A stretch of DNA of 64,000 nucleotides from Bacteroidota bacterium (GTDB lineage Bacteria; Bacteroidota; Bacteroidia; Bacteroidales; JAAAOM01): the NCBI GenBank assembly GCA_009908855.1, contig JAAAOM010000031.1:169004-233003 (forward strand). Direction: 5' to 3'. Below are positions 47,386-57,298 of the stretch, piece by piece. Position numbers and translations under genes: made by a program. The notes beneath the pieces are model-generated. The model saw only the letters and a list, made by a program, of their open reading frames with translations, made no database searches and was not told where the DNA came from. How positions within the stretch are numbered: position 1 is the stretch's first letter; every line of letters begins with the position of its first letter.

Positions 47386-49635
47386 ATGAATGATCAGGAA
47401 TTAAACAAAGAGCAACAGGAACAACATGCAGGTGATACCGGCACGGGAAACACACCAATGTCGGGTAAGCAGGCTGATGATAATGTGGATGTTGCTGTTG
47501 AAGAAAAACATGAAAATGTAAATGAAGCGGTAACAGTTGTTGAAGAATCAGATGAAAATTTTGATTGGGATAGCTTTGCCAACGAAGGTATTTCACCAGT
47601 TGCAAAAGACCAATATGCAAAGAAATACAATGAAACGCTTTCTACCATTGCCGAAAATGAGGTGATTGAAGGAACTGTAATCTCTATGAACAACCGCGAG
47701 GCGGTTATTAACATCGGCTACAAATCTGAAGGTGTTGTTAGTTTAAACGAATTTCGCTACAATCCTGACTTAAAAGTTGGAGACAGTGTAGAAGTTTATG
47801 TTGAAAGTCAGGAGGACAAAAAAGGACAACTGGTACTATCACATAAAAAAGCACGTGCATTACGATCATGGGATCGGGTGAATGAAGCACTTGAAAAGGA
47901 TGAAATTATTAAAGGATACATCAAATGCCGTACAAAAGGTGGTATGATTGTAGATGTATTTGGTATTGAGGCCTTCCTGCCCGGATCACAAATTGATGTA
48001 AAACCCATTCGTGATTATGATGTATATGTGGGTAAAACCATGGAATTCAAGGTGGTGAAAATAAACCAGGAATTCAAAAACGTGGTTGTTTCTCATAAAG
48101 CACTTATTGAAGCAGAACTTGAAGCGCAGAAAAAAGATATTATCTCCAAACTCGAGAAAGGTCAAATCCTTGAAGGAACCGTTAAAAACATCACTTCTTA
48201 CGGCGTATTTATTGACCTGGGCGGCGTTGATGGATTGATTCATATTACCGACCTGTCATGGGGCCGCGTAAATCATCCGGAAGAAATTGTACAGCTTGAT
48301 CAAAAATTACAGGTTGTAATACTTGATTTTGATGATGATAAGAAACGTATTGCACTCGGCCTGAAACAACTAACGGATCATCCCTGGGATAAACTGGATG
48401 AAAACCTGAATGTAGGTGATAAAGTAAAAGGTAAGGTTGTGGTAATGGCTGATTATGGTGCATTTATCGAAATAGCACCGGGCGTGGAAGGATTGATACA
48501 CGTTTCGGAAATGTCATGGTCACAGCATTTAAGAAGTGCACAGGAATTTCTCAAAGTAGGTGATGATGTGGAAGCTGTTGTTCTTACCCTTGACCGCGAT
48601 GAACGTAAAATGTCACTGGGTATTAAACAACTTCATCCCGATCCGTGGAGTAACATTGAAGAGAAATATGCAGTTGGCTCCAAGCATAAAGCCATTGTTC
48701 GTAACTTCACTAACTTTGGTGTATTTGTAGAAATCGAAGAAGGGGTTGATGGATTAATCCACATTTCTGATCTTTCATGGACCAAGAAAATTAAGCATCC
48801 CGCCGAATTTACCAAAGTGGGCGATGAGATAGAAGTAGTTGTCCTGGAGATAGATAAGGATAATCGACGCTTAAGCCTGGGCCATAAACAGCTTGAAGAA
48901 AACCCATGGGAAGTATTTGAGACCATGTTTACCATCGACTCGGTTCATGAAGGTACAATTACCGAAATTCATGATAAGCATGCTGTAATAGCCCTTCCGT
49001 ATGGTGTTGAAGGAACATGTCCTGTTAAACAATTGGCCAAAGAAGATGGCACACAGGCAAAAGTGGATGAAAAATTAAATTTTAAAGTCATTGAATTCAA
49101 TAAATCTGCAAAAAAGATTGTAGTTTCACACAGTCGTGTTTATGAGGATGCTAAAAAAGCCGAACAAACAGCAACTAAAAAAGCTGAGGTTGAAGAAACC
49201 AAGCGTACGAGCAAAAAGATAAAAAGCAATCTGGAAAAAACAACGCTTGGGGATATATCGGAATTAGCAGCCTTGAAACAGGAAATGGAATCGCAGTCGG
49301 ATAAAGGTAAGAAAACAACCAAGAAATCTGCACCAAAAGCCAAGACCGAAAAACCGGAGGAAACAACTGAGACTGAAGCCGATCAGAAAGAAGACGAAGT
49401 GAAGAATCAAGTCTCTGAAGCTCAGCAGGAAGAACAACCGGAAGCAAAGCAGAAGGAAGAAAACGGTGAAACGAAAGAGGCTGAAGTTACGCCGGAAGCA
49501 TCAGGATCATCGGAAGAAGAGACTGAAAAGTCCGAAGAGGTGAAGGCTGAAGCCAAAGCGGAAGAAAATAAAACCGATGAACCGAAAGCGGAAGGTGAGG
49601 AGAAAGATGAAAATGAAGAAGGTGACAAAAAGTAA
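47386..49635 (+). CDS. rpsA: 30S ribosomal protein S1 with long charged C-terminal tail
   Basis: Binds mRNA at the ribosome. Six S1 domains are visible at about residues 91-155, 173-237, 258-328, 343-415, 430-502 and 517-583. The third to fifth carry the conserved VFI/AFIE...GLIH(I/V)S pattern. The 749-residue length exceeds the usual 560-600. An acidic N-terminal extension of about 60 residues precedes the first domain, and a tail of about 160 residues after 588 is almost entirely Glu, Lys, Ala and Thr, probably disordered. The long tail is of interest because most genes here lack Shine-Dalgarno sites. Heads a rightward gene run. Confidence 0.95.
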   Translation: MNDQELNKEQQEQHAGDTGTGNTPMSGKQADDNVDVAVEEKHENVNEAVTVVEESDENFDWDSFANEGISPVAKDQYAKKYNETLSTIAENEVIEGTVISMNNREAVINIGYKSEGVVSLNEFRYNPDLKVGDSVEVYVESQEDKKGQLVLSHKKARALRSWDRVNEALEKDEIIKGYIKCRTKGGMIVDVFGIEAFLPGSQIDVKPIRDYDVYVGKTMEFKVVKINQEFKNVVVSHKALIEAELEAQKKDIISKLEKGQILEGTVKNITSYGVFIDLGGVDGLIHITDLSWGRVNHPEEIVQLDQKLQVVILDFDDDKKRIALGLKQLTDHPWDKLDENLNVGDKVKGKVVVMADYGAFIEIAPGVEGLIHVSEMSWSQHLRSAQEFLKVGDDVEAVVLTLDRDERKMSLGIKQLHPDPWSNIEEKYAVGSKHKAIVRNFTNFGVFVEIEEGVDGLIHISDLSWTKKIKHPAEFTKVGDEIEVVVLEIDKDNRRLSLGHKQLEENPWEVFETMFTIDSVHEGTITEIHDKHAVIALPYGVEGTCPVKQLAKEDGTQAKVDEKLNFKVIEFNKSAKKIVVSHSRVYEDAKKAEQTATKKAEVEETKRTSKKIKSNLEKTTLGDISELAALKQEMESQSDKGKKTTKKSAPKAKTEKPEETTETEADQKEDEVKNQVSEAQQEEQPEAKQKEENGETKEAEVTPEASGSSEEETEKSEEVKAEAKAEENKTDEPKAEGEEKDENEEGDKK

Positions 49636-49663
49636 TAAAAGAAATATCCTAAAATATTAAAAT

Positions 49664-50014
49664 ATGGAATTCAAGATTGAAAAAAAGGACAATCATACTT
49701 TAATTCAGGTTTTAGAGGAAAAGCTTGATACACATATTGCACCTACATTAAAATCTGAACTGGTTCTTATATCTGGAAATGGCGAAAAAAATCTCATTCT
49801 TGATTTAAGTAATTGCAGGTATTGCGACTCCTCCGGATTAAGTGCAATTCTGGTAGCCAACAGGTTATGTAAGAATGCCAATGGTACATTTGTGCTAACC
49901 GGCTTAAATGATGCTGTGGAACGGTTGATTACAATTTCTCAACTGGATACGGTGTTGAACATCACCGACTCGGTTGATGTAGGTGCTGAGTTGATTGCCA
50001 AAGCAGCCAAATAG
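49664..50014 (+). CDS. STAS-domain anti-sigma-factor antagonist-like protein
   Basis: A 116-residue single STAS domain with the phosphorylation motif CRYCDSSGLSAIL (Ser56/Ser57), as in SpoIIAA-type partner-switch proteins. It lies 28 nt after rpsA and 14 nt before rnz. No anti-sigma kinase or PP2C phosphatase is adjacent. A SiaB-type kinase lies 7 kb downstream, but a link is only a guess. Confidence 0.9.
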   Translation: MEFKIEKKDNHTLIQVLEEKLDTHIAPTLKSELVLISGNGEKNLILDLSNCRYCDSSGLSAILVANRLCKNANGTFVLTGLNDAVERLITISQLDTVLNITDSVDVGAELIAKAAK

Positions 50015-50028
50015 GATATTATTATTGA

Positions 50029-50979
50029 ATGTCAATATTTTCGGTTACCATATTGGGCAGTAGTTCAGCGCTGCCCACTTCTGAAAGATTTCCAACCGCT
50101 CATGTGCTTCATGCTCATGAGCGGTTTTTTTTGATCGATTGCGGGGAAGGAACCCAATTGCAACTACGTAAGTATAAAATAAAATTAAGCCGACTTTCGC
50201 ACATATTTATCAGTCATTTACATGGTGATCATGTGTTTGGTATTTTCGGACTCCTTTCAACACTTAACCTGCTGGGACGAAAAAATGACCTTCATATTTT
50301 TGCCCACAAAGATTTTCGGAATATTCTCGGATTCTATCTAAACAATTTCGGTCATGATTTACGGTATAATATTCATCATCATTTAATCAATACCAAAAAG
50401 GCTGAAAAAATATGGGAAAGCAAAACCCTGGAGGTGGAGACTATACCGTTAATTCACCGGGTTCCCACATGTGGGTTTTTATTTAAAGAAAAGGAATGGA
50501 GACGGAATATTATAAAGGAAAAAATCAGCGAATATAACTTGAGTATCAAACAGATAAATGAGCTGAAACAGGGAAATGACCTTGAAATGCCTTCAGGAAA
50601 GACTATTCCGGGAGGCAAACTTACATGGCCCCCCTATAAATCCAGGTCTTATGCATATTGCAGTGATACCCGATATCATGAGGAAATGATTTCACAAATA
50701 AAAGGAATCGATTTGTTATATCATGAAGCAACATTTACAGAGCAGGATAGTCAATTGGCTTATACAACATGGCACTCAACAGCCGGACAGGCAGCTAAAA
50801 TTGCCCGTGAAGCGAATGTGAAACATTTATTGCTGGGACATTTTTCGGCTCGTTACAAAAAAGAGGACGATTTTATCAATGAAGCCAGGACAATCTTTTC
50901 AAACACCTCGCTGGTAAACGATGGCGATGAATATAAAATTCCTTTGGAGCGGGATGGAAATTTATTAGAGAATACTTAA
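50029..50979 (+). CDS. rnz: Ribonuclease Z
   Basis: Endonuclease that trims tRNA 3' ends. The metallo-beta-lactamase fold has the Zn ligands in ISHLHGDHVFGI, and DCGEGTQLQLRKYKI, AYCSDTRYHE and LLGHFSARYK place it in the short RNase Z family. The 316-residue length fits. The start ATG at 50029 lies 14 nt after the STAS gene. Confidence 0.94.
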   Translation: MSIFSVTILGSSSALPTSERFPTAHVLHAHERFFLIDCGEGTQLQLRKYKIKLSRLSHIFISHLHGDHVFGIFGLLSTLNLLGRKNDLHIFAHKDFRNILGFYLNNFGHDLRYNIHHHLINTKKAEKIWESKTLEVETIPLIHRVPTCGFLFKEKEWRRNIIKEKISEYNLSIKQINELKQGNDLEMPSGKTIPGGKLTWPPYKSRSYAYCSDTRYHEEMISQIKGIDLLYHEATFTEQDSQLAYTTWHSTAGQAAKIAREANVKHLLLGHFSARYKKEDDFINEARTIFSNTSLVNDGDEYKIPLERDGNLLENT

Positions 50980-51003
50980 CATTTCACACAGATAAATAAT
51001 AAT

Positions 51004-51011
51004 TATCTTTG
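51004..51011 (+). promoter_or_regulatory. Candidate internal -7 box upstream of guaA
   Basis: TATCTTTG fits TAnnTTTG, 21 nt before the guaA GTG start. It may give guaA its own transcript in addition to read-through. Confidence 0.35.
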
Positions 51012-51032
51012 TAGTTCAATAAATACAGATTT

Positions 51033-52562
51033 GTGGAAGAGAAAATATTAATCCTCGATTTTGGGTCACAGTATACCCAGTTAATTGCCAGACGTGTGAG
51101 GGAACTGAATGTGTATTGTGATATTTACCCGTTTAATAAAATTCCAACAATTGATGAATCCATAAAAGGCATAATATTGTCAGGAAGCCCTTTCTCGGTT
51201 AAGGATGCAAACGCACCAGTTCCTGACCTGCATGGTATAAAAGGAAAAATACCAATTCTGGGGATATGTTACGGTGCGCAATATTTGGCTCATTCAGCGG
51301 GCGGTCATGTATATCCTTCCAAACATCGTGAATATGGCAGAGCCAACATGGTTTATATCAATGAAATAAACCCGTTGTTTAAAAACTTCACCCAGGGATC
51401 GCAGGTATGGATGTCGCATGGAGACACCATTACCGGGCTCCCTGATGGATTTAACATTATTGGCAGCACCAATGATGTAAAAGTTGGCGCTTACCAAATA
51501 GAAGGCGAAAGTTCTTTCGGTATACAACTTCATCCAGAAGTATATCATACTACCGAAGGAAAACAATTGCTGCATAATTTTGTCGTTACCATTTGTGGAT
51601 GCAGTCAAAGCTGGACCGCCGAGTCCTTTGTGGAAGAAACGGTAAAAATGCTTAAAAGCCAACTGGGAAATGATAAAGTTGTATTGGGATTATCCGGTGG
51701 TGTTGATTCATCGGTAGCTGCTATGTTGTTGCACCAGGCTATCGGTAAAAATTTGACCTGTTTATTTGTGGACAATGGGTTGTTACGCAAGCATGAATTT
51801 GAAGAAGTGCTTGATTCATATAAACACATGGGATTAAATGTGGTGGGGGTACAAGCCAGGGATCATTTTCTCGATGCATTGGCAGGTATATCTGATCCGG
51901 AAGAAAAAAGAAAAGCCATTGGTCGGGTTTTTATTGAGGTATTTGATGCCGAAGCACATAAAATTAAAAATGTAAAGTGGTTGGCACAGGGTACAATATA
52001 CCCCGATGTTATTGAATCGGTTTCTGTAAACGGCCCCTCGGCCACCATTAAATCGCATCACAATGTAGGCGGATTACCCGAACAGATGAACCTGAAAGTG
52101 GTTGAGCCACTGAAGTTATTGTTCAAAGATGAAGTACGGAGAGTGGGGATGTCCCTCAATATGGAACCAACTTTGTTACAACGTCACCCTTTCCCGGGGC
52201 CCGGACTGGGTATTCGCATCCTGGGAGAAATAACCGGGGAAAAAGTAACAATGTTGCAGGAGGTAGATTATTTATACATCAAAGGGTTGCGTGAATATGA
52301 CCTATATAATAAAGTATGGCAGGCCGCGGCTATATTATTACCTGTGCAATCAGTAGGTGTGATGGGAGATGAAAGAACTTATGAATATGTAGTAGCCCTG
52401 AGAGCAGTGACTTCTACTGACGGTATGACAGCTGATTGGGCTGATTTACCTCATGAATTTTTAAGGCATATATCCAACAAAATTATTAATAACGTGAATG
52501 GCGTAAACAGGGTGGTTTATGATATTTCATCCAAACCTCCTGCAACCATCGAATGGGAATGA
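51033..52562 (+). CDS. guaA: GMP synthase (glutamine-hydrolysing)
   Basis: Converts XMP to GMP. The N-terminal glutamine amidotransferase has the catalytic Cys79 in LGICYGAQ and His in LHPEVYHT. The ATP-pyrophosphatase domain has the P-loop [12 protein letters not shown]. The C-terminal dimerisation domain includes [16 protein letters not shown]. The start codon is GTG at 51033, giving [13 protein letters not shown]. The 509-residue length is standard. S41 protease follows 53 nt later. Confidence 0.97.
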   Translation: MEEKILILDFGSQYTQLIARRVRELNVYCDIYPFNKIPTIDESIKGIILSGSPFSVKDANAPVPDLHGIKGKIPILGICYGAQYLAHSAGGHVYPSKHREYGRANMVYINEINPLFKNFTQGSQVWMSHGDTITGLPDGFNIIGSTNDVKVGAYQIEGESSFGIQLHPEVYHTTEGKQLLHNFVVTICGCSQSWTAESFVEETVKMLKSQLGNDKVVLGLSGGVDSSVAAMLLHQAIGKNLTCLFVDNGLLRKHEFEEVLDSYKHMGLNVVGVQARDHFLDALAGISDPEEKRKAIGRVFIEVFDAEAHKIKNVKWLAQGTIYPDVIESVSVNGPSATIKSHHNVGGLPEQMNLKVVEPLKLLFKDEVRRVGMSLNMEPTLLQRHPFPGPGLGIRILGEITGEKVTMLQEVDYLYIKGLREYDLYNKVWQAAAILLPVQSVGVMGDERTYEYVVALRAVTSTDGMTADWADLPHEFLRHISNKIINNVNGVNRVVYDISSKPPATIEWE

Positions 52563-52615
52563 TTGTTTCAACCACGAGAAAAATATTTTCAGAATCAGAA
52601 CGAAAGCTAATTCTT

Positions 52616-54214
52616 ATGAATCAATTTAAATATTTGAAATACTTACTTTTTTTGGTTTTTATTCTATCCGGTATATCAGGTAATTCGCAAGCTATCTATG
52701 AACAAACATTCAAATTTGGCAGAGTGCTGGAATGGCTTGACAGGTACTATGTTGACAGTGTGAACCAGGAAGAACTTGTTGAAGAAGCCATAATAGAAAT
52801 GCTGGATAAGCTGGACCCTCATTCGGTATATATCAGTAAGAAAGAGGTGGAAAAAATGAACGAACCGTTGCAGGGTAATTTCGAGGGAATCGGTATTTAT
52901 TTTAATGTACTCCACGATACCGTTTTGGTTATTTCCACTATTTCAGGCGGACCTTCAGAAAAAGTTGGCTTGCGTGCCGGTGACCGGATTGTGAAAATTG
53001 AAGGTGAAGACGTTGCAGGGACCGGTATCACTAATTCGCAGGTCATGGACAAGCTACGCGGTGAAAAAGGCACCAATGTTACCGTATCCATCAAACGCCG
53101 AAGTGTTGATAAACTGCTGGATTTTACCATCACCCGTGATAAAATTCCAATATATAGCCTTGATGCATCTTATAAGGTTGAGGACAATATCGGCTACATT
53201 AAATTAAACCGGTTCTCGTTTACAACCATGGAAGAATTTGCTGAGGCTGTAAAACCCTTGAAAGAACAGGGAGTCGAACATCTTATCCTTGACCTTACCG
53301 GTAATGGCGGTGGATATCTTGAAGTAGCTGTAAATCTGGCAGATCAATTCTTAAAAGAAGATCAGTTGGTTGTGTATACCAAGGGGCTGAATAATCCGCG
53401 TAAGGACTTCAAAGCAACAGCCAATGGTGCTTTTGAAAATGATGGCCGGGTAGTGGTACTTATTGACGAGGGCTCGGCAAGTGCCAGTGAAATTGTTTCC
53501 GGTGCCATTCAGGACTGGGACAGAGGCCTTGTTGTAGGTCGTCGCTCTTTTGGGAAAGGCCTGGTACAAAGCCCGCTTATGTTACCCGATCAATCAATGA
53601 TCCGGTTAACCGTGGCCAGGTATTATACACCAACAGGCCGTCTGATTCAAAAACCATACGATGACGGAGCAGAAGCCTATGCCAGGGATCTCACCAAAAG
53701 ATATGAAAAAGGTGAGTTTACCAATAAAGACAGCATACAATTTCCCGACTCTCTAAAATATTACACCATCCGTAAAAACCGACTGGTATACGGTGGAGGC
53801 GGAATTATGCCCGACATTTTTATACCATTGGATACTACCGGATATACTGATTACCTGAATGATATTATGCGCAAAGGAATACTCAATAGTTATGTGCTTA
53901 GTTATGTTGATGCAAACCGTAAATCAATGCACAAGAAATATCCTTCCTTTGATGATTTTATTAACACTTTTGAAGTTGAACAGGAAATGCTTGATAATCT
54001 TATTGAGTATGCAAAGGATGAACGATTGCTGTATGATAAAGATGAATTTGAACAATCCAGGTCCGAAATAGAACTTATTTTTAAAGCTTATGTAGCCCGG
54101 GATTTATGGACACAGAACGAATTTCATCAAATCATGAACCAGGAAAATCCAATGTTTGATAAAGCCGTTGAGATCATCAAATCAGCTCAACTGTTTTCAG
54201 AGTCTTTAAAATAG
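52616..54214 (+). CDS. S41 family C-terminal processing peptidase
   Basis: A 532-residue exported serine protease of the CtpA/Tsp group. A signal segment (YLLFLVFILSGISGNSQA) is followed by a helical part, a PDZ domain (GGPSEKVGLRAGDRIVKIEGEDV) and the S41 catalytic core with the nucleophile in GSASASEIVSGA and the Lys in RSFGKGLVQ. A helical C-terminal domain ends the protein. It cleaves proteins from their C-termini in the periplasm; natural targets are unknown. I chose the ATG at 52616, since the upstream start at 52553 overlaps guaA and hides the signal peptide. Confidence 0.93.
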   Translation: MNQFKYLKYLLFLVFILSGISGNSQAIYEQTFKFGRVLEWLDRYYVDSVNQEELVEEAIIEMLDKLDPHSVYISKKEVEKMNEPLQGNFEGIGIYFNVLHDTVLVISTISGGPSEKVGLRAGDRIVKIEGEDVAGTGITNSQVMDKLRGEKGTNVTVSIKRRSVDKLLDFTITRDKIPIYSLDASYKVEDNIGYIKLNRFSFTTMEEFAEAVKPLKEQGVEHLILDLTGNGGGYLEVAVNLADQFLKEDQLVVYTKGLNNPRKDFKATANGAFENDGRVVVLIDEGSASASEIVSGAIQDWDRGLVVGRRSFGKGLVQSPLMLPDQSMIRLTVARYYTPTGRLIQKPYDDGAEAYARDLTKRYEKGEFTNKDSIQFPDSLKYYTIRKNRLVYGGGGIMPDIFIPLDTTGYTDYLNDIMRKGILNSYVLSYVDANRKSMHKKYPSFDDFINTFEVEQEMLDNLIEYAKDERLLYDKDEFEQSRSEIELIFKAYVARDLWTQNEFHQIMNQENPMFDKAVEIIKSAQLFSESLK

Positions 54215-54233
54215 CATCCTGGAGATTTAACGC

Positions 54234-54830
54234 ATGTATTCATCTTTTATATCCTGGTTGTCAGGTAATTATATTGAAGTTATTGGTACAATACTGGGGC
54301 TTTTATACCTATACTTCTCCATAAAAGGAAATATCTGGTTGTGGTTTTTTGGATTGGCCACATCGGCGGTATATGTATATGTTTTTTATGTTTCAAAATT
54401 ATATGCCGATATGAGTTTAAATGTTTACTATGTTTTGGTAAGCATTTACGGATTTATCAATTGGAAATTTATCGGGAATGACGATTCCAAAATTTTAGCC
54501 ATCAAAAAACTTGATAAGAATGGTTACCTGCTGTCCATTTCCATTACATTGTTACTTTTTATTTGTATTGGATATATGCTGGACAATTTTACGGATTCTG
54601 ACATACCGTACCTTGATGCATTTACAACCGCGGCCAGCGTAGTGGCTACCTGGATGTTGGCCCGTAAAATTATCGACCACTGGTTATTCTGGATCGTAAT
54701 TGATGCTACATCATTAGGGATTTATATTTATAAAGAGTTATATGCCACCGTTGTGTTATTTATTATCTATACAATTATGGCAATTGCAGGTTATATGTCA
54801 TGGAAGAAGAAAAAACTACAGCAAACATAA
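54234..54830 (+). CDS. pnuC: Nicotinamide riboside transporter PnuC
   Basis: Integral-membrane permease of 198 residues with about seven membrane segments. The PnuC signatures are WLWFFGLATSAVYVYVFYVSKLYADM, NVYYVLVSIYGFINW and the C-terminal YTIMAIAGYMSWKKK. It imports nicotinamide riboside by facilitated diffusion, trapped by phosphorylation. The next gene, a NadR-like kinase, overlaps its end by 31 nt and is the expected trapping enzyme. Confidence 0.93.
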   Translation: MYSSFISWLSGNYIEVIGTILGLLYLYFSIKGNIWLWFFGLATSAVYVYVFYVSKLYADMSLNVYYVLVSIYGFINWKFIGNDDSKILAIKKLDKNGYLLSISITLLLFICIGYMLDNFTDSDIPYLDAFTTAASVVATWMLARKIIDHWLFWIVIDATSLGIYIYKELYATVVLFIIYTIMAIAGYMSWKKKKLQQT

Positions 54831-55339
54831 AACGAATTGTTATTACCGGTCCTGAATCAACCGGAAAAACCAACTTAACACGGGCATTGGCCAAACATTA
54901 TAACACAGTTTACGTACCTGAATTTGCCCGTGAATTTATTATACAAATAAATGGTAATTATACCTATGAACATATTGTGCAAATAGCAGAATGGCAACGA
55001 AAGGCTGTGGAAAAATATTTACACGGGGTAAACAGGTATTTATTTTTCGATACATTTTTAATTATAACAAAAATTTGGTTTATTTGGTGTTATAATCATT
55101 ACCCTAAATGGATTGACCGGGAATTGAACAAAAAAAATATAGATCTTTTTCTGTTATGTCATACAGATATTCCTTGGGTGCCTGATGATGTAAGAGAAAA
55201 TGGTGGTGAAAACCGAAATAAGCTATTCAAATTGTATCAACAGGAGTTAGAAAAATTTAATTGCAATTATTCCATAATTACCGGCAATAATGAGGAACGC
55301 CTATCAAATGCCATTAATGCCATAAAATCGAATTTATAA
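54800..55339 (+). CDS. NadR-like ribosylnicotinamide kinase
   Basis: A 179-residue P-loop kinase matching the C-terminal RNK domain of NadR. The P-loop is GPESTGKTNLT and EFAREFI follows. HTDIPWVPDDVREN is characteristic of the lid. It lacks the NMN adenylyltransferase and DNA-binding domains of enterobacterial NadR. It would phosphorylate nicotinamide riboside brought in by PnuC. The 31-nt overlap with pnuC indicates translational coupling. Confidence 0.9.
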   Translation: MEEEKTTANIKRIVITGPESTGKTNLTRALAKHYNTVYVPEFAREFIIQINGNYTYEHIVQIAEWQRKAVEKYLHGVNRYLFFDTFLIITKIWFIWCYNHYPKWIDRELNKKNIDLFLLCHTDIPWVPDDVRENGGENRNKLFKLYQQELEKFNCNYSIITGNNEERLSNAINAIKSNL

Positions 55340-55357
55340 ATAGTTTATCAGGAGGAA

Positions 55358-56557
55358 ATGGAAGATAAATTTCAAATGATAGCCAAGACCATGTATGGCT
55401 TGGAAGATGTATTAGCCGATGAATTGAAGGGTATCGGTGCAGCAAAAATAACAAAAAGTAATCGGGCTGTTTATTTCGAAGGCAACAAAGAAACCTTGTA
55501 CAGGGCGAATATACAATTGCATACCGCACTGAAAATATTAATACCGCTGGCTACATTTGATGCTAAAAATGAAGTGCAATTGTATAACATGGTAAAAGAA
55601 GTAGAGTGGGATAAATACATCTCAACATCTGATACCGTTGCTGTCGACGGCGTTGTGAATTCGACCAAATTCAATCATTCGAAATTTGTTTCCTTGAAGG
55701 TGAAAGACGCAGTGGTTGATCAGTTTAGAGATAAGTACAACCGTCGTCCATCGGTTGATGCCTCCAATCCGACATTGCGCATCCATATTCACATTGACGA
55801 GACCACCTGCACATTATCCATTGACAGCTCGGGTGAGTCGCTGCATAAACGCGGTTATCGAAATGAACAGGGAACAGCCCCCATCAATGAAGTGTTGGCC
55901 GCCGGAATGATACTACTTGCAGGCTGGAAGGGCGATTGTCATTTTATCGACCCTATGTGCGGCTCAGGAACAATAGTTATAGAAGCGGCCATGATCGCTT
56001 ATGGCATACCTCCCGGGATTTTTCGTAAAGGTTTTGCATTTGAGAATTGGAATGATTTCGATCCTGAAATATTCAATCACTTAATGGATAGTGATGAATA
56101 TTATAAAGAATTTGAGCATCAAATAATAGGTTCGGATATTTCTGCCCAGACGTTGCGCATTGCGTTAATGAATACCAAATCGGCTTCATTGCACAAAAAA
56201 ATTGAGCTAAAAGCCTCGCCATTCAATGAATTGGAGCCACCCGAAGGGAAATGTATGGTGATTACCAATCCACCTTATGGTGAAAGGTTAAAGCCCCATC
56301 AATTGAATAATTTATACAAATCAATCGGAGATACCTTAAAAAAAATATATTCAAAAAATCAAACCGATGCCTGGATTATCAGTAGTAATACCGATGCTTT
56401 GAAGCGGATTGGTCTAAGGCCATCAAAAAAAATTAAGTTGATAAATGGAAAATTAGAATGTGGTTTTTATCAATTTAAACTATATTCGGGCAGTAAGAAA
56501 TCTAAATATCAAAAACAATTTGACGGAGATACCGCTGATAAGGGTAAGTTGTTATAA
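55358..56557 (+). CDS. THUMP-domain rRNA/tRNA guanine-N2 methyltransferase (RlmL-like)
   Basis: A 399-residue class I methyltransferase. An N-terminal THUMP RNA-binding domain (about residues 1-160) is followed by a SAM domain with the catalytic motif TNPPYGERL and the SAM loop FIDPMCGSGTIVIEAAM. It corresponds to the N-terminal half of RlmL/YcbY, which modifies G2445 of 23S rRNA. The start ATG has AGGAGG just 2 nt upstream, rare in this window. It is the last gene of the long rightward run. Confidence 0.92.
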   Translation: MEDKFQMIAKTMYGLEDVLADELKGIGAAKITKSNRAVYFEGNKETLYRANIQLHTALKILIPLATFDAKNEVQLYNMVKEVEWDKYISTSDTVAVDGVVNSTKFNHSKFVSLKVKDAVVDQFRDKYNRRPSVDASNPTLRIHIHIDETTCTLSIDSSGESLHKRGYRNEQGTAPINEVLAAGMILLAGWKGDCHFIDPMCGSGTIVIEAAMIAYGIPPGIFRKGFAFENWNDFDPEIFNHLMDSDEYYKEFEHQIIGSDISAQTLRIALMNTKSASLHKKIELKASPFNELEPPEGKCMVITNPPYGERLKPHQLNNLYKSIGDTLKKIYSKNQTDAWIISSNTDALKRIGLRPSKKIKLINGKLECGFYQFKLYSGSKKSKYQKQFDGDTADKGKLL

Positions 56558-56679
56558 AATTTCTATAAAAAAAAGCGATTTGATAATTGAGGTTTACAAA
56601 AAATAATTAAATTTATTGATGTTTGGTTCTAAGCCACGTGTGTTTTGATGTACAAATTTTTTTGATTTTGTATTTTTTA

Positions 56680-56687
56680 TATATTTG
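56680..56687 (+). promoter_or_regulatory. Promoter of the siaB-siaC pair
   Basis: TATATTTG fits TAnnTTTG, with a TTTG at 56661-56664 upstream. Transcription would start near 56693, about 34 nt before the chosen ATG. This supports the ATG at 56727 over the TTG at 56685. Confidence 0.45.
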
Positions 56688-56726
56688 TTAAGGACTAAAA
56701 AGAAATTCGATAATTTAAGCTTTGGA

Positions 56727-57269
56727 ATGAGTTTTAATATAAACGAGTACTATAAAGAACTAAGCAATGGCGATGTATTAGTAGCTTATAAAGGAAGCAT
56801 AACATCGGATTTGATCAATGAATTACTGGAAGCAATAGAGCAAAAACTTGAGAAAGCTGATGAAATTGGTAAAACGCGTAAGAAGCTTTACAACATTCTT
56901 GTCGAGAGCTTACAAAACTTATTTCATCATATTGAAGAACACCCCGAAGGCATAGACGAAATTGAACCGAAATTTGGTATTGTTTCAATTGCTAAAGACA
57001 AAGGAGATTACAAAGTAACTACCGCCAATTTTATTCATTCCTCTAAAATAAAGCATCTTAAAGATAAGCTAGACAAAATAAATTCGCTCTCCCGTGAAGA
57101 ACTTAAGGATATGTATAAATTTATTCTTAATCACCAGAAGTTATCTGCCAAAGGAGGGGGAGGACTTGGATTGGTGGATATTGCCCGGAAAACAGGTAAT
57201 AAATTCGATTATTCGTTTTACGATTATAACGGTTCATATTATTTTTTCCGTTTAACAATAACCATATAG
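56727..57269 (+). CDS. SiaB-family protein kinase
   Basis: A 180-residue stand-alone GHKL-type kinase. The N box is ILVESLQNLFHHIE with Asn64, and the glycine-rich nucleotide loop is KGGGGLGLVDIARKTG. SiaB-family kinases phosphorylate the small protein SiaC on a threonine. The gene directly precedes a SiaC-like gene (29-nt gap). No SiaA-type phosphatase is adjacent. The ATG at 56727 is preferred because the promoter -7 box overlaps the TTG start at 56685. Confidence 0.87.
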   Translation: MSFNINEYYKELSNGDVLVAYKGSITSDLINELLEAIEQKLEKADEIGKTRKKLYNILVESLQNLFHHIEEHPEGIDEIEPKFGIVSIAKDKGDYKVTTANFIHSSKIKHLKDKLDKINSLSREELKDMYKFILNHQKLSAKGGGGLGLVDIARKTGNKFDYSFYDYNGSYYFFRLTITI

Positions 57270-57298
57270 ATGCTAGCTATCAATTAATATAAAGTAGT

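Noticed and set aside
56685..56726. TTG start for the SiaB-like gene
   Set aside because: It overlaps the promoter -7 box and adds a non-family N-terminus.
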